Positions 46,643 through 59,812 are shown, counted from the first letter of the stretch. The stretch: 64,000 nucleotides of DNA from Pseudomonas sp. GM41(2012) (GCF_000282315.2 NZ_AKJN02000002.1:124001-188000), one strand, 5' to 3'. A program made the numbers and translations. Notes: generated by a model from the letters alone, not told the origin.

Positions 46643-49600
46643 TCACTGCGGGTTGGCACGGGTGCTGGAAAGCAACGATTTCAGGTTGGCAGCCTTGGGC
46701 TTGACCAGCCAGAAACGACGCAGATAGTCATCGAGGTTTTCAGCGAGGTTACGACCCCACTCGCTGTCGGTTTCCTCGACGTATTCGTTCAGCACGCGTT
46801 GCAGGTGGCTGCGATAGGCTTCCATCGCCTCACCGCTGATCCGCTGGATTTCCACCAGTTCGTGGTTGACCCGGTCAACGAAGGAGTTGTCCTGGTCGAG
46901 CACGTAGGCGAAACCGCCGGTCATGCCTGAGCCGAAGTTGTAACCGGTCTTGCCCAATACGCAGACGAAACCACCGGTCATGTACTCGCAGCAGTGATCG
47001 CCCGTGCCTTCCACAACCGTGTGAGCACCGGAGTTACGCACCGCGAAACGCTCGCCCGCGGTACCGGCGGCGAACAGCTTGCCGCCAGTTGCACCGTACA
47101 GGCAGGTGTTGCCGATGATGGCACTGTCCTGAGTCTTGTAGACGCTGCCCTTCGGCGGAACGATGACCAGTTTGCCGCCGGTCATGCCTTTGCCGACGTA
47201 GTCGTTGGCGTCGCCTTCCAGGTACATGTTCAGGCCACCAGCGTTCCACACACCGAAGCTCTGACCGGCCGTCCCTTTGAAGCGGAAGGTGATCGGTGCA
47301 TTCGCCATGCCTTGGTTGCCGTGCTTGCGAGCGATTTCACCGGAGATCCGCGCGCCGATCGAACGGTCGCAGTTGCAGATATCCAGGGCGAAATCGGCGC
47401 CGCTCATGTCGTTGATGGCCGAGGTGGCCATGTCGACCATTTTCTCGGCCAGCAGGCCTTTGTCGAACGGTGGGTTACGGTCGACCTGGCAGAACTGAGG
47501 CTTGTCTGCCGGGATGTGATCGCTGCCCAGCAACGGGGTCAGGTCCAGGTGGTTTTGCTTGGCGGTCTGGCCTTCGAGGATGTCCAGCAGATCGGTACGG
47601 CCGATCAGCTCTTCGAGGGAGCGCACGCCCAGCTTGGCCAGCCACTCACGGGTTTCTTCGGCGACGTAGGTGAAGAAATTGACCACCATGTCGACGGTCC
47701 CGATGTAGTGATCCTTGCGCAGCTTCTCGTTCTGAGTTGCGACGCCGGTGGCGCAGTTGTTCAGGTGGCAGATACGCAGGTATTTGCAGCCCAGCGCGAT
47801 CATTGGCGCGGTGCCGAAGCCGAAGCTTTCAGCGCCGAGGATCGCTGCCTTGATCACGTCGAGGCCGGTTTTCAGGCCACCGTCGGTTTGTACCCGGACT
47901 TTGCCGCGCAGGTCGTTGCCGCGCAGGGTCTGGTGGGTTTCGGCCAGGCCGAGTTCCCACGGAGCGCCCGCGTATTTGATCGAGGTCAGCGGCGATGCAC
48001 CGGTACCACCGTCGTAGCCGGAAATGGTGATCAAGTCCGCGTAGGCCTTGGCCACACCGGCAGCGATGGTGCCGACGCCCGCTTCTGCTACCAGCTTCAC
48101 CGAGACCAGGGCCTTCGGGTTGACTTGTTTCAGGTCGAAAATCAGCTGCGACAAGTCTTCGATCGAATAGATGTCGTGGTGCGGTGGAGGCGAGATCAGG
48201 GTCACGCCCGGTACTGCATAACGCAGCTTGGCGATCAGACCGTTGACCTTGCCGCCTGGCAGCTGACCGCCTTCGCCGGGCTTGGCGCCCTGAGCGACTT
48301 TGATCTGCAGCACTTCAGCGTTGACCAGGTATTCCGGGGTCACACCGAAACGGCCAGTCGCAACCTGTTTGATTTTCGAGCTCTTGATGGTGCCGTAACG
48401 CGCCGGGTCTTCGCCGCCTTCGCCGGAGTTGGAACGCGCACCGAGGCGGTTCATCGCTTCGGCGAGGGCTTCGTGAGCTTCCGGCGACAAGGCGCCGAGG
48501 GAGATGCCCGCGGAGTCAAAGCGCTTGAGCACCGACTCCAGCGGTTCGATCTCGCTGATGTCCAGCGGCGTGTCCAGGGTTTTGACCTTGAACAAATCGC
48601 GAATCATCGACACCGGACGGTTGTCCACCAGCGCCGTGTATTCCTTGAACTTGCTGTAGTCGCCCTGCTGCACAGCGGCTTGCAGGGTGTTGACCACGTC
48701 CGGGTTGTACGCGTGATATTCGCCACCGTGGACGAACTTCAGCAAACCGCCCTGCTGGATCGGCTTGCGCGGGCTCCAGGCTTCGGCAGCCAGGGCTTTC
48801 TGCTCGGCTTCGATGTCGACGAAACGCGCACCTTTGATGCGGCTCGGTACGCCACGGAAGCTCAGCTCGCAGACTTCTTCGGACAGGCCAATGGCTTCAA
48901 ACAGCTGCGCACCGCGGTACGACGTGATGGTCGAAATGCCCATCTTCGACAGGATCTTCAGCAGACCTTTGGTGATGCCTTTGCGGTAGTTCTTGAACAC
49001 CTCATAGAGGTCGCCCAGCACTTCACCGGTGCGGATCAGGTCGCCCAGCACTTCGTAGGCCAGGAACGGATAGACCGCCGAGGCGCCAAAACCGATCAAC
49101 ACGGCGAAGTGGTGCGGATCGCGAGCCGTCGCGGTTTCCACGAGGATGTTGGAGTCGCAACGCAGGCCTTTTTCGGTCAGGCGATGGTGCACCGCGCCAG
49201 TGGCCAGGGAAGCGTGGATCGGCAACTTGCCCGGGGCAATGTGACGGTCACTCAGCACGACCTGGGTACGACCGGAGCGCACAGCTTCTTCAGCCTGATC
49301 GGCAACGTTGCGGATCGCCGCTTCGAGGCCGACGCTTTCGTCGTAGTTGAGGTCGATGATCGCGCGCTCGAAGCCCGGACGATCAAGGTTCATCAGCGAA
49401 CGCCACTTGGCCGGAGAAATGACCGGCGAGCTGAGGATCACACGCGAGGCGTGTTCCGGCGACTCCTGGAAGATATTGCGCTCGGCACCGAGGCAGATCT
49501 CCAGCGACATGACGATGGCTTCACGCAGCGGGTCGATCGGCGGGTTGGTGACCTGCGCGAACTGCTGGCGGAAATAGTCGTACGGCGTGCGCACGCGCTG

Positions 49601-51088
49601 GGACAGCACGGCCATCGGCGTATCGTCGCCCATCGAGCCAACGGCTTCGTAGCCTTGCTCGCCGAGCGGACGCAGCACCTGATCACGTTCTTCGAAAGTG
49701 ACCTGGTACATCTTCATGTACTGCTTGAGCTGGTCGACGTCGTAGAACGCCGAACCGTGGTCGTTGTCTTCCATGGTCGCCTGGATGCGCAGGGCATTCT
49801 TGCGCAGCCATTGCTTGTACGGATGACGCGACTTCAAGCGGTTGTCGATGGCGTCGGTGTCGAGGATCTGGCCGGTTTCAGTGTCCACGGCGAAGATCTG
49901 ACCCGGGCCAACGCGGCCCTTGGCGATCACGTCTTCAGGCTGGTAGTTCCAGACACCGATTTCCGAGGCCAGGGTGATGAAACCGTTCTTGGTGGTGACC
50001 CAACGCGCCGGACGCAGACCGTTACGGTCGAGCAGGCACACCGCGTAGCGACCGTCGGTCATTACCACACCGGCCGGGCCGTCCCACGGTTCCATGTGCA
50101 TGGAGTTGTATTCGTAGAATGCACGCAGGTCCGGGTCCATGGTTTCGACGTTCTGCCACGCAGGCGGAATGATCATCCGCACGCCACGGAACAGGTCGAT
50201 GCCACCGGTGACCATCAGCTCGAGCATGTTGTCCATGCTGGAGGAGTCGGAACCGACACGGTTGACCAGCGGGCCGAGTTCTTCCAGGTCCATCAGGTCA
50301 TTGGTGAACTTGGTGCGACGGGCCACGGCCCAGTTGCGGTTACCGGTGATGGTGTTGATCTCGCCGTTGTGGGCGAGGAAGCGGAACGGCTGAGCCAGCG
50401 GCCATTTCGGCAGGGTGTTGGTCGAGAAGCGCTGGTGGAACACGCAAATCGAGGTCTGCAGGCGCTGGTCGCTGAGGTCTGGATAGAAGGCGGTCAAATC
50501 CGCCGGCATCATCAGGCCTTTATAAATGATGGTCTTGTGCGAAAAGCTGCAGACGTAGTGATCGGCGTCGGCGGCGTTGGCCACGGACGAGCGACGACGG
50601 GAGGTGAACAGCTTGACGGCCATGTCCTGATCGCTCAGGCCTTCACCGGCGATGAACACTTGTTCGATCTGCGGCAGGCGCTCAAGGGCCAGGCGACCGA
50701 GGACGCTGGTGTCAATCGGCACTTTGCGCCAGCCGACGAGGGTCAGGCCGGCAGCGAGGATCTCGCGGTTCATGTTCTCGCGAGCGGCTTCGGCTTTGAC
50801 CGGGTCCTGGTTGAAGAAGACCATGCCCACCGCATATTGCTTGGGCAGTTCGACGCCGAAGGTTTCCTGGGCGATGGCTCGCAGGAACACATCCGGCTTT
50901 TGAATCAGCAGACCGCAACCGTCACCGGTCTTGCCGTCGGCGTTGATCCCACCGCGGTGGGTCATGCAGGTCAGGGCCTCGATGGCCGTTTGCAAAAGGG
51001 TATGACTGGGCTCGCCCTGCATATGGGCTATCAGGCCGAAACCGCAGTTATCCTTGAATTCATCTGGTTGGTACAGACCTGCTTTCAT
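46643..51088 (-). CDS. gltB: glutamate synthase (NADPH) large subunit
   Basis: 1481-residue subunit that hydrolyses glutamine and forms two glutamates from 2-oxoglutarate. The N-terminal amidotransferase nucleophile is C15 ([14 protein letters not shown]), exposed after propeptide removal in the family. The synthase domain contains the FMN region ([19 protein letters not shown]) and the 3Fe-4S cysteines [15 protein letters not shown]. The C-terminal beta-helix shows repeated G-x-x-x-G segments ([16 protein letters not shown]). ATG 51088 matches the conserved start [14 protein letters not shown]; a GTG two codons upstream is less likely. Confidence 0.97.
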   Translation of the reverse strand: MKAGLYQPDEFKDNCGFGLIAHMQGEPSHTLLQTAIEALTCMTHRGGINADGKTGDGCGLLIQKPDVFLRAIAQETFGVELPKQYAVGMVFFNQDPVKAEAARENMNREILAAGLTLVGWRKVPIDTSVLGRLALERLPQIEQVFIAGEGLSDQDMAVKLFTSRRRSSVANAADADHYVCSFSHKTIIYKGLMMPADLTAFYPDLSDQRLQTSICVFHQRFSTNTLPKWPLAQPFRFLAHNGEINTITGNRNWAVARRTKFTNDLMDLEELGPLVNRVGSDSSSMDNMLELMVTGGIDLFRGVRMIIPPAWQNVETMDPDLRAFYEYNSMHMEPWDGPAGVVMTDGRYAVCLLDRNGLRPARWVTTKNGFITLASEIGVWNYQPEDVIAKGRVGPGQIFAVDTETGQILDTDAIDNRLKSRHPYKQWLRKNALRIQATMEDNDHGSAFYDVDQLKQYMKMYQVTFEERDQVLRPLGEQGYEAVGSMGDDTPMAVLSQRVRTPYDYFRQQFAQVTNPPIDPLREAIVMSLEICLGAERNIFQESPEHASRVILSSPVISPAKWRSLMNLDRPGFERAIIDLNYDESVGLEAAIRNVADQAEEAVRSGRTQVVLSDRHIAPGKLPIHASLATGAVHHRLTEKGLRCDSNILVETATARDPHHFAVLIGFGASAVYPFLAYEVLGDLIRTGEVLGDLYEVFKNYRKGITKGLLKILSKMGISTITSYRGAQLFEAIGLSEEVCELSFRGVPSRIKGARFVDIEAEQKALAAEAWSPRKPIQQGGLLKFVHGGEYHAYNPDVVNTLQAAVQQGDYSKFKEYTALVDNRPVSMIRDLFKVKTLDTPLDISEIEPLESVLKRFDSAGISLGALSPEAHEALAEAMNRLGARSNSGEGGEDPARYGTIKSSKIKQVATGRFGVTPEYLVNAEVLQIKVAQGAKPGEGGQLPGGKVNGLIAKLRYAVPGVTLISPPPHHDIYSIEDLSQLIFDLKQVNPKALVSVKLVAEAGVGTIAAGVAKAYADLITISGYDGGTGASPLTSIKYAGAPWELGLAETHQTLRGNDLRGKVRVQTDGGLKTGLDVIKAAILGAESFGFGTAPMIALGCKYLRICHLNNCATGVATQNEKLRKDHYIGTVDMVVNFFTYVAEETREWLAKLGVRSLEELIGRTDLLDILEGQTAKQNHLDLTPLLGSDHIPADKPQFCQVDRNPPFDKGLLAEKMVDMATSAINDMSGADFALDICNCDRSIGARISGEIARKHGNQGMANAPITFRFKGTAGQSFGVWNAGGLNMYLEGDANDYVGKGMTGGKLVIVPPKGSVYKTQDSAIIGNTCLYGATGGKLFAAGTAGERFAVRNSGAHTVVEGTGDHCCEYMTGGFVCVLGKTGYNFGSGMTGGFAYVLDQDNSFVDRVNHELVEIQRISGEAMEAYRSHLQRVLNEYVEETDSEWGRNLAENLDDYLRRFWLVKPKAANLKSLLSSTRANPQ

Positions 51089-51438
51089 AGACACTTTCTC
51101 ACCAGGCTGCCTCTTGTCGAGGCAAATTTCTTTTCAATTCAACCACTTGCCATCCGCGCCGAACGTACGCCAGCTTTGCGGGGGCAAAAGGGAGGTCATT
51201 GTACACACCGACACAGAGGCTCACAAATTTGACGACGAAATGTCGCAAATCTATGTCGCATTTGTGAAAGGTTTAAAGCGATATGCTGTGCTAGTCAAAA
51301 CTTTTTTAATTTTGACCGCAACGACTCAAAGACTACTGTGACGCAGACACCACAAGGCACGCGGCCTGTAGAGGCGGCATGCGCTTGTAGAAATTTTGAG
51401 GTGCCGGGAGAGGCGGCCTGGGTAAGGCCGCCGAATCT
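51089..51438. other. 350-bp gap between damX and gltB
   Basis: No gene is seen. It holds a damX-side hairpin (51412-51432), a weak minus-strand promoter candidate for gltB (TTGACT at 51298-51293, 17 bp, TAAACC at 51275-51270), and a direct repeat ATGTCGCA at 51239-51246 and 51253-51260 downstream of that promoter. These could be gltB control sites. Confidence 0.4.
51412..51432 (-). terminator. hairpin after damX
   Basis: GGCGGCCT / AGGCCGCC, an 8-bp stem around a 5-nt loop, lies 6 bp after the damX stop. There is no clear U-tract, so it is a moderate candidate. Confidence 0.55.
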
Positions 51439-53037
51439 TCAGCGAGTTGTTGCCAGTTCCTGTTGGACGCTGGCGACAGTGCGAGGCCAAGGTTTACCAG
51501 CCTGAACCTTCGCTGGCAAGGCCTTGATGGCGGTAACAGCTGCATCGCGGTTAGCGAAGCTACCGTAAGTGATGACGTAAAGCGGCTTGCCGTTGAGGAC
51601 TTTCTTGAAATAACGGTACTCGCCGCCCTGCTCCTTGACGAAGGATTGCGCGGCCGCTTCGGAGCTGGTGCCGAGGATCTGCACCACGTAGTTACCCGGC
51701 GCTTGCGCTGAGTACCAGGTGCCGCCGGCGGCCTTGGCCACGGTGGCTGGTTTCTCGACAGGCTTGGCGGCAGCAGCGGTGGCGGCTGGTTTGGCTGGCA
51801 CTGGAGCCGGCTTCACGGCAGGCGCAACCGGGACTGGCTTGGCCGTCGCGACCTGAGTCGGCGCAGGCACAGGCTTGGCGGCAGGTGTCGGTGCCGGGCC
51901 AGGCTGGACGCCCGCAGGCGGCGCGGTAGTAGTCACGGTCGGCGGCTTAGCGCTTGAACCTTCGACCGGCACACCGTCATCGCCTTCGGTGATGCCACCG
52001 GCGGCTTCGGCCAGCGGACCGCGCATGACCGGCTGCGAGTTGCCGACCAGCGGCAATGGCATCGGTTGCGAGTTACCGGCGAATTCGACGGCAGGCGCGC
52101 CGCCGCTGTTTGGTTGTGGCGTGCCCTGGCCGAGCGGCAGTTGCGCCTGTTCGTTGGCAGGTGCGCCAGTGGTCGGTGCTTTGCTGCGACCCGGCATCAA
52201 CCAGGCGGCGGCTACCGCGACCACGACAACAGCGGAAATCGCCAATACGTGTTTCTTCGGCATGTTGAACCCCATACTTGGACGCTTCACCGCTGAGCGG
52301 CTGGCAATCATGGCTTCGATCATCGCATCGCGGGCAACCTGGTTGATGGTGCCAGGCCAACCGTCGGAGCTTTCGTGAATATCAGAGATCTGATCTGCAG
52401 TGAAAAGTTCGATACCCCGCCCGGCGCCTTCGAGTCGCTGGTCCAGATATTCGCGGGTTTCTTCTTCGGTGTAAGGCTGCAATTCGATGACGTGGAAACG
52501 CTCTTCCTCAAGGCTCAGCGCATCCAGTTGAGCAATTAGCGACGACTCGCCGAACAGGAACACATGCGGGCGACCTTCCGGCGCACCGGCAGCCAGGGCC
52601 AGCAAGGCTTCCAGCGCGGACTCGTCAAGCTGCTCGGCGTCATCCACCAGCAAATAGACTTCCTGCCCCGTCAACGCAAGTTGCACCACTTGGGCCAGAA
52701 TCGCGCCGATTTCGGCCTGGGCGACGTTCAGCGCCTGAGCCACTTGACGCAGCACGCCGGCCGCATCACCGGCGCCACGGGCGGAAACCACCACGCTCTG
52801 CACCGACTGTTTGTTGGTGCTGGCCACCAGGGCCTGACGCAACAGCGTTTTGCCACTGCCTTGCGGGCCGGTGACGACCAGCAACAACTGACTGTAGCGT
52901 GCCAGGTGATGCAGTTGCCCCAGCACCGGTTTGCGCTGGGCCGGGAAGAATTTGAAGCCAGGCACCCGTGGAGAAAAAGGGTCATGACTCAACTGGTAAT
53001 GGCCGAGGAAAGCCTCGTCGGCGTGCAAACTAGTCAT
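51439..53037 (-). CDS. damX: DamX-like SPOR-domain cell division protein with N-terminal AAA domain
   Basis: 532-residue inner-membrane protein. Residues 1 to about 265 form an ExeA-like AAA domain (Walker A G57-PQGSGKT-64, Walker B VYLLVDDAEQLD). One membrane helix is near 275-292 (VLAISAVVVVAVAAAW). A long Pro/Ala/Lys linker (about 300-445) is followed by a SPOR domain (about 450-525: NYVVQILGTSSEAAAQSF, KPLYVITYGSFANRDAA). SPOR binds denuded septal peptidoglycan. E. coli DamX lies in the same aroK-aroB-damX order. The linker is low-complexity with PAPTPAAKPVPAP-like runs. Confidence 0.9.
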   Translation of the reverse strand: MTSLHADEAFLGHYQLSHDPFSPRVPGFKFFPAQRKPVLGQLHHLARYSQLLLVVTGPQGSGKTLLRQALVASTNKQSVQSVVVSARGAGDAAGVLRQVAQALNVAQAEIGAILAQVVQLALTGQEVYLLVDDAEQLDESALEALLALAAGAPEGRPHVFLFGESSLIAQLDALSLEEERFHVIELQPYTEEETREYLDQRLEGAGRGIELFTADQISDIHESSDGWPGTINQVARDAMIEAMIASRSAVKRPSMGFNMPKKHVLAISAVVVVAVAAAWLMPGRSKAPTTGAPANEQAQLPLGQGTPQPNSGGAPAVEFAGNSQPMPLPLVGNSQPVMRGPLAEAAGGITEGDDGVPVEGSSAKPPTVTTTAPPAGVQPGPAPTPAAKPVPAPTQVATAKPVPVAPAVKPAPVPAKPAATAAAAKPVEKPATVAKAAGGTWYSAQAPGNYVVQILGTSSEAAAQSFVKEQGGEYRYFKKVLNGKPLYVITYGSFANRDAAVTAIKALPAKVQAGKPWPRTVASVQQELATTR

Positions 53038-53047
53038 CGGGATCTTA

Positions 53048-54148
53048 TCAACCTTTAAGCTGAGCCAGAGCGCGGTAATCCGCTGCCAGCGTGGCCTGTA
53101 AAACCTCTTTCGGATAATCGTCGGTCACCACCGCTTCGCCTATGTGGCGCAGCAGCACCAGGCGCAAACGACCGTCGATCACTTTCTTGTCAATTGCCAT
53201 GTGTTCGAGAAAATCGGCTTCAGTCATCTCTTCAGGCGGGATAACCGGCAGGCCGGCACGCTGGAACAGCCGAATGCCGCGATCGCGCTCTTGTTCACTG
53301 ATCCAGCCCAGGCGCGCGGACATTTCCAAGGCCATTACGGTGCCAGCAGCGACTGCCTCACCATGTAGCCAGACACCATAGCCCATGTGGGTTTCGATGG
53401 CGTGGCCGAAGGTGTGACCCAGGTTAAGCGTGGCGCGAACACCGGTCTCCCGTTCGTCGGCACCCACCACCGCAGCCTTGGCCGCGCAAGAGCGCTCGAT
53501 GGCGTAAGTCAGGGCGACCTGATCCAGGGCGCGCAGGCGATCGACGTTGTCTTCAAGCCAGGTCAGAAACGGCTCGTCGCAGATCAGCCCGTATTTGATG
53601 ACCTCGGCAAGCCCGGCGGAGAGTTCGCGGGCCGGCAGGGTATTGAGGGTTGCGGTATCAATCAGCACCACGTTCGGCTGATAGAAAGCGCCGACCATGT
53701 TCTTGCCCAGCGGATGGTTGATCCCGGTCTTGCCGCCCACCGAAGAGTCGACTTGCGACAGCAACGTGGTCGGAATCTGGATGAAATCGACACCACGCTG
53801 GTAGCAGGCGGCAGCAAAACCGGCCATGTCACCAATCACACCGCCACCGAGGGCGATGACCGTGGTACGGCGGTCGTGCCGCGCGGTCAGCAGACCGTCG
53901 AAAATCAGTTGCAGGGTTTCCCAGGTCTTGAACGCTTCGCCGTCCGGCAGCACCACGGAAACCACCGAGAACTGTGCGAGGCTGCGGGTCAGACGCTCGA
54001 GATAGAGCGGCGCAACGGTCTCGTTGGAGATGATCGCCACTTGCCGTCCGCGGATGTGCGGGGCCAGCAGCTCAGGCTGATCCAACAAACCTTCGCCAAT
54101 ATGAATCGGGTAGCTGCGCTCGCCTAGATCGACCTTGAGTGTCTGCAT
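53048..54148 (-). CDS. aroB: 3-dehydroquinate synthase
   Basis: Second enzyme of the shikimate pathway, 366 residues, NAD+ and metal dependent. Motifs seen are [40 protein letters not shown] and [17 protein letters not shown] with metal-ligand histidines. Ten bp upstream of damX; follows aroK after 151 bp of apparently empty sequence. Confidence 0.97.
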   Translation of the reverse strand: MQTLKVDLGERSYPIHIGEGLLDQPELLAPHIRGRQVAIISNETVAPLYLERLTRSLAQFSVVSVVLPDGEAFKTWETLQLIFDGLLTARHDRRTTVIALGGGVIGDMAGFAAACYQRGVDFIQIPTTLLSQVDSSVGGKTGINHPLGKNMVGAFYQPNVVLIDTATLNTLPARELSAGLAEVIKYGLICDEPFLTWLEDNVDRLRALDQVALTYAIERSCAAKAAVVGADERETGVRATLNLGHTFGHAIETHMGYGVWLHGEAVAAGTVMALEMSARLGWISEQERDRGIRLFQRAGLPVIPPEEMTEADFLEHMAIDKKVIDGRLRLVLLRHIGEAVVTDDYPKEVLQATLAADYRALAQLKG

Positions 54149-54299
54149 GTGTCCCCACAGTGAAGATGGAATCAGGCGTCCTGCCTTGAGTTAACGAATA
54201 TCCACGGCGTCTGCTGGTGTGACGCCGTTCGGTAGCCATCTGCCACAACCTTGAGCGGCCATGACAGGACGCCGAGGATAGCGCATTTCGCGCTGCGCT

Positions 54300-54818
54300 T
54301 TAACGGGGAGGTAGCTGCTGCAAGCGTTCGAGAATATCGAGCACCACCATTCGCGGCGGCCGCTCATCGGTTTCCACCACCAGATCGGCGATTTCCCGAT
54401 AAAGCGGATCGCGGATCGCCAGCAGATCCCGAAGGGTCTTGGCCGGATCGGCAGTACGCAACAGGGGTCGATTGCGATCGCGGGACGTGCGGCCCACCTG
54501 CTGCTCGACAGACGCATGCAGATAAACCACCCTCCCCCCGGCGTGCAGCGCCCGGCGATTGGCCTCGCGCATCACCGCGCCGCCACCGGTCGCCAGCACC
54601 ACGCCGTCGCACCCGCACAGCTCGGCGATCATCGCCTGCTCGCGGTCACGAAAGCCCGGTTCGCCTTCCTTATCGAAAATCCACGGGATATTGGCGCCCG
54701 TGCGCAATTCAATTTCCTTATCGGAATCTTTGAACGGCAGGCGCAGCTCTTTGGCCAGCAACCGGCCGATGGTGCTTTTTCCAGCCCCCATCGGTCCAAC
54801 AAGAATCAAATTTCGCAC
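54300..54818 (-). CDS. aroK: shikimate kinase
   Basis: 172-residue kinase that phosphorylates shikimate. Walker A is G8-PMGAGKST-16, [12 protein letters not shown] holds the shikimate-binding D, and [12 protein letters not shown] with the lid arginine in the downstream [11 protein letters not shown] complete the site. It lies 4 bp after pilQ, so it is probably co-transcribed with the pilus genes, as in P. aeruginosa. Confidence 0.97.
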   Translation of the reverse strand: MRNLILVGPMGAGKSTIGRLLAKELRLPFKDSDKEIELRTGANIPWIFDKEGEPGFRDREQAMIAELCGCDGVVLATGGGAVMREANRRALHAGGRVVYLHASVEQQVGRTSRDRNRPLLRTADPAKTLRDLLAIRDPLYREIADLVVETDERPPRMVVLDILERLQQLPPR

Positions 54819-54822
54819 AGAA

Positions 54823-56910
54823 TCAATGACTCACAGCAATCGCCTGGTTATTCATGATACGCGGAGTGAGAAATACCAGCAGCTCGGATTTTTTCTCCGA
54901 AACCACGTCACGCCGGAAAAGGCGGCCAAGATACGGCACATCACCGAGAAATGGCACCTTATCTACAACCTTGCTCTGAGTATTTGAGAAAACCCCGCCA
55001 ATCACGATGGTCTCGCCGTCGTTGACCAGGACCTTGGCATTGACCTCGTTTTTCTTGATCGGAGGTACATCCTGCACCTTGTTCAGGTAGTCCGGTTCGT
55101 CCTTGGTGACCTTGACCTCCATGATGATCCGGTTGTCCGGAGTGATCTGCGGCGTCACTTCCAGAGACAGCGAGGCCTCCTTGAACGACACCGAGGTAGC
55201 GCCGCTGGAGCTGGCTTCCTGATAGGGGATCTCCGTGCCCTTGAGGATTTTCGCGGTTTCCTTGTCCGAGGTGACCACCTTGGGCTGCGAGACGATTTCG
55301 CCGTTGCCGGTTTTTTCCATGGCCGTCAGCTCAAGATCCAGCAGCACATTGTCGGTGATGAAAGCGATGCCGAGCCCCGAGGTGTTGCCGGCGGCGCCCA
55401 GGTCGACGAACGGCGAGTTGGTGCTGGTACTGCCAGGTGTACCGATGGTCGATGAAGAATTCGCCCCGTTGCTGACGCCTGAGGTGTTCCAGTTGCCCCT
55501 GTTCTGCATCGATCCACCCCAGCGCACGCCGAGGCTTTTGTCATAATCGACGTTGGCTTCGACGATGCGCGCCTCGATCATCACCTGACGCACCGGAATA
55601 TCCAGTTGCGCAACGATACGACGCAGTTCGTCGAGGCGATCCTGGGTCTGGTAGGCAATGATGTTGTTGGTCCGCTCATCCACCGTAATCGAGCCCCGCT
55701 CGTCGACTTTCGCCTCGGCACTGGTCACTGACTGGAACAGCTTGGCGATATCGGCAGCTTTGGCGTAGTTGACCTGCAACAGCTCGCGACGCAGGGGGGC
55801 CAGGTCGGCGATTTGCTTCTGCGACTCCAGTTCCTGACGCTCGCGGGCGGAGATTTCATCGGCCGGCGCCACCAGCAAAACATTACCGATCTTGCGTTTA
55901 TCCAGGCCCTTGGTTTTCAACACCAGATCCAGCGCCTGATCCCACGGCACGTTCTGCAAACGCAGGGTGATGCCGCCCTGCACCGTGTCGCTGGCCACCA
56001 GATTGAGGTTGGTGAAATCGGCGATCAGTTGCAGCACCGAACGCACATCGATGTCCTGGAAATTCAGCGAGAGCTTTTCACCGGTGTAGGCGAAACGCTC
56101 GGTGTTGCGTTTCTGCAAGTCATCGACGGTCATCGGCCGGATGCTGACGGTCAGCTTGTTGTCGGTCTGGTAAGTCGAATAATCGAAGGCGCCGCTGGGT
56201 TCAATGCTGATCGTGGCCCGATCACCCGTGGCGCTGGCGTTGACGAACTGCACCGGGGTGGCGAAATCCTTGACGTCCAGACGCACACGCAACGGTTCAG
56301 GTAATTGGGTCTTGGGGAAACCGAGGATGATCTTGCCGTCGCGCTCCTGAATGTCCGGGGCGATGGAAGGATCCGACAGGTCGATGACCACATTGCCTTC
56401 GCCCTGAGTGCCGCGCTGGAAATCCACACCCCGGATGGCCTTGCCTACCGGCGCATAGGCTTTCGCCGGGGCTGGCGTTGCAGTCGCTGCGCGCGGCGTT
56501 TTGGGCGCCGGGCTGGAGGCCGTTTTGTTGGCGCCTTGCCCGACCACCACAAACAGAGTGTTGCCTTCGACCCGTGCGTTGTATGGCGTCAACTGGGTCA
56601 GATTGATGATCAGCCGCGTACGGTCATTGGCTTGCACCACCGTGGCGCTGCGGGCATTTCCGCCACCCAGTTCGCGACTTTTGCTTTTTAGCTGACTGAC
56701 GACGCCAGGCAGATCCAGCGCAATCCGTGCAGGCGATTCCGTGGTGTAACCGTGCGGCGACGGTGGCGGCCCATCGAACGACAACTTCAACTCGACGCGG
56801 TCCCCCGGCAGCGCCGCAACATCCAGCGCTTTGAGGTTGGCCGCTAGCACCATCGGCGACAGCAACGCTATCCATAGCGAAATACCGAAGGTTGAGAAAA
56901 TCCTGTTCAT
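54823..56910 (-). CDS. pilQ: type IV pilus secretin PilQ
   Basis: 695-residue outer-membrane secretin through which the pilus passes. The signal peptide is at 1-23 (cut at VLA-AN), and two AMIN-type segments (about 25-120 and 165-265) bind peptidoglycan. A secretin/TonB short N-terminal region ([20 protein letters not shown], about 290) and an N1 domain follow, and the C-terminal secretin ends with [17 protein letters not shown] and [10 protein letters not shown]. Final gene of pilMNOPQ. Confidence 0.96.
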   Translation of the reverse strand: MNRIFSTFGISLWIALLSPMVLAANLKALDVAALPGDRVELKLSFDGPPPSPHGYTTESPARIALDLPGVVSQLKSKSRELGGGNARSATVVQANDRTRLIINLTQLTPYNARVEGNTLFVVVGQGANKTASSPAPKTPRAATATPAPAKAYAPVGKAIRGVDFQRGTQGEGNVVIDLSDPSIAPDIQERDGKIILGFPKTQLPEPLRVRLDVKDFATPVQFVNASATGDRATISIEPSGAFDYSTYQTDNKLTVSIRPMTVDDLQKRNTERFAYTGEKLSLNFQDIDVRSVLQLIADFTNLNLVASDTVQGGITLRLQNVPWDQALDLVLKTKGLDKRKIGNVLLVAPADEISARERQELESQKQIADLAPLRRELLQVNYAKAADIAKLFQSVTSAEAKVDERGSITVDERTNNIIAYQTQDRLDELRRIVAQLDIPVRQVMIEARIVEANVDYDKSLGVRWGGSMQNRGNWNTSGVSNGANSSSTIGTPGSTSTNSPFVDLGAAGNTSGLGIAFITDNVLLDLELTAMEKTGNGEIVSQPKVVTSDKETAKILKGTEIPYQEASSSGATSVSFKEASLSLEVTPQITPDNRIIMEVKVTKDEPDYLNKVQDVPPIKKNEVNAKVLVNDGETIVIGGVFSNTQSKVVDKVPFLGDVPYLGRLFRRDVVSEKKSELLVFLTPRIMNNQAIAVSH

Positions 56911-56923
56911 TTTTCGAGTTCCA

Positions 56924-57451
56924 CTATGAGTGCTCTTTCAAAGGGATGGTCCGCGGCCGCTCCAGCCAGGCGCCTTCGCCGTCGGGAACGATTTCGACCA
57001 CATCGACCTGCGAGCCACTGATGGCGACGATCCGCCCATCGTTACGCCCCAGGTAATCGCCGACTTTCAACCGATGCACTCCGCCCGCCCCGCGCAGCAG
57101 CGCAAAGGAGCCGGTCGCATTGGCGATCGTTCCGACCATTTCAAACTGCTCGATGTTGAAACCTTCGAGGTACTGCTTGACCCGATTCGGGTCAGGTTTT
57201 ACGTTGCGCGAGCCGTGTTTCTGGCCGGCCAGATCGACTCTGATCTGTCGGGAAAACGGGCTTCGCAGGTTGGCGGCGCTGTAGGTGAATGTGGGGTAAG
57301 ACCGAAATGTCGGCGTTGGTTCAATCTTGCCGGGCGCACGCAAACGCATTTCGTTCATGTACGCGTCCAGGTCGCTGAAGTCATTGTCGCTGCCGCAACC
57401 GGCCAGGCCGGCGACCAACACAACCATCGAAAAACAACGAATCGGGCTCAT
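56924..57451 (-). CDS. pilP: type IV pilus lipoprotein PilP
   Basis: 175-residue inner-membrane lipoprotein of the pilus alignment complex. Lipobox LAGC gives C19 after VVLVAG. The C-terminal HR domain has FEMVGTIANATGSFALLRG and HRLKVGDYLGRNDGRI. It links PilNO to PilQ. Its start overlaps the pilO stop by 4 nt. Confidence 0.95.
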   Translation of the reverse strand: MSPIRCFSMVVLVAGLAGCGSDNDFSDLDAYMNEMRLRAPGKIEPTPTFRSYPTFTYSAANLRSPFSRQIRVDLAGQKHGSRNVKPDPNRVKQYLEGFNIEQFEMVGTIANATGSFALLRGAGGVHRLKVGDYLGRNDGRIVAISGSQVDVVEIVPDGEGAWLERPRTIPLKEHS

Positions 57452-58071
57452 TTTTGCAGCCCCTTGTCGTTGTAGCGGTAGGTCTTGGCGAGGATGCTCA
57501 TGCGCAACTTCGGACCACCTTCCGGGCTGGCCGGCGCAAGGTCGAAGTCATGCAGGGTGACAATCCGTGGCAGCCCGGCGACGCCGCTGACGAAGGTGGC
57601 CAGGTCATGATAGGCACCGGTGACGGTGATCTGGATCGGCAGCTCGATGTAGAACTGCTGCGTGTTCTCCGGCAGCAGTTTGATCTCTTCGAACTCAAGG
57701 CCACTGCCCAGGCCGGTGCGAGTGATGTCCTCCAGCAGGCCGGGCACTTCGGTGTCACTGGGCAATTGCCGCAGCAGCACGCCAAAGGAGTTCTCCATTT
57801 CCTTCATCTGCTGCGTATACAGCTCCAGATTCGCCGCCATATGGGCTTTGTCGGCGAATTGCTCCTTGAGGGTCGACTCTTCCTCGCGCTTGAGTTCGAG
57901 TTGGCTCTGAAGGTCGCTGATGGAAAAACTGTAGCCCAGTGAAAACACCAGGATCATGAGCAGGATACCCGCCAGTGCCTTGATGGCTGGCGGCCAGGAA
58001 CCCATGTTATTGGTGTCCAGGTCATTGATATCGATCTTGCGCAGGCCTTCGATCCAGTCAGACAGCCTCAT
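57448..58071 (-). CDS. pilO: type IV pilus alignment protein PilO
   Basis: 207-residue bitopic inner-membrane protein: cytoplasmic start, helix near 30-50 (ALAGILLMILVFSLGYSF), coiled coil (about 52-95) and a ferredoxin-like periplasmic domain with LPIQITVTGAYHDLATFVSG. It heterodimerises with PilN. Coupled by overlaps on both sides. Confidence 0.95.
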   Translation of the reverse strand: MRLSDWIEGLRKIDINDLDTNNMGSWPPAIKALAGILLMILVFSLGYSFSISDLQSQLELKREEESTLKEQFADKAHMAANLELYTQQMKEMENSFGVLLRQLPSDTEVPGLLEDITRTGLGSGLEFEEIKLLPENTQQFYIELPIQITVTGAYHDLATFVSGVAGLPRIVTLHDFDLAPASPEGGPKLRMSILAKTYRYNDKGLQK

Positions 58072-58633
58072 TTGCCGCCCTCCGTAGCGGCGGGCTGAGC
58101 CTGACGAACGGTCAGCTGAAAGACGTTGGCCTGATCCAGCTGACCGGCGGTCGTCGCTTTGACTTCCGTGAGGCTGGGCGCATCAAACCAATCGGACGCA
58201 TCCAGATTGCGCATCAGGTCTGACACACGATTGTTGGACTCCGCCGCGCCAGTGATGGACAAGGACTTGCCGGCCATTTTCACCTCAGTGAAATACACGC
58301 CGTCAGGCAGCGTCCGCGCCAGTTGATCGAAAATACGCCCGCTGATCGGCCGGTTGCCTTGCAGGTCCTGGATGATGCGCATCCTCTCGACCAGTTGCTG
58401 GCGACGGGCCTTCAAATCGCTGATCTGTTTAATCCGCTCGTCGACCACGGCAATCTGTTTGCCGATGTAGTCGTTACGAGCCACTTGCCGATCGATAGCG
58501 CCACTGATGGCCTGGTTCGCGATCAACACCGCGCCCACGGCCCCCACCATCACACCGACCAGTGTCAGCAAAAAGCGTTTGCGGCGCGCTTCACGCAGCT
58601 CTTCACGCCAGGGTAAAAGATTGATCCGCGCCA

Positions 58634-58634
<1 letters not shown>
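58068..58634 (-). CDS. pilN: type IV pilus alignment protein PilN
   Basis: 188-residue bitopic protein. The N-terminus MARINLLPWREELR is the conserved segment that binds PilM, then comes a helix at about 23-45, a coiled coil and a periplasmic domain with DGVYFTEVKMAGKSLSITG. It overlaps pilO by 4 nt and pilM by 1 nt. Confidence 0.96.
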
Positions 58635-59725
<1,091 letters not shown>

Positions 59726-59806
59726 TTACGGACTCTGTAATATCAGTTGCGTTCAAACCACCCGTCTTGACAGCAGCGCAAATGACGCCCTCGACGGAAA
59801 AATGCT

Positions 59807-59812
59807 TATAAT
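59807..59812 (+). promoter_or_regulatory. candidate -10 element of ponA
   Basis: A perfect TATAAT, preceded by TG two bases further out, lies about 100 bp before the ponA start in the 215-bp divergent pilM-ponA region. A matching -35 is weak (ATGACG at 59782, 19 bp away). Confidence 0.4.

Noticed and set aside
46994..51232. 1412-codon open frame antisense to gltB
   Set aside because: Mirrors the gltB codon pattern; the translation is rich in H/D/Q/V with no domain, while gltB itself is complete.
59767..59812. TTGACA (59767) paired with TATAAT (59807) as the ponA promoter
   Set aside because: The spacing is 34 bp, far from 16-18 bp; only the -10 element is retained as a candidate.
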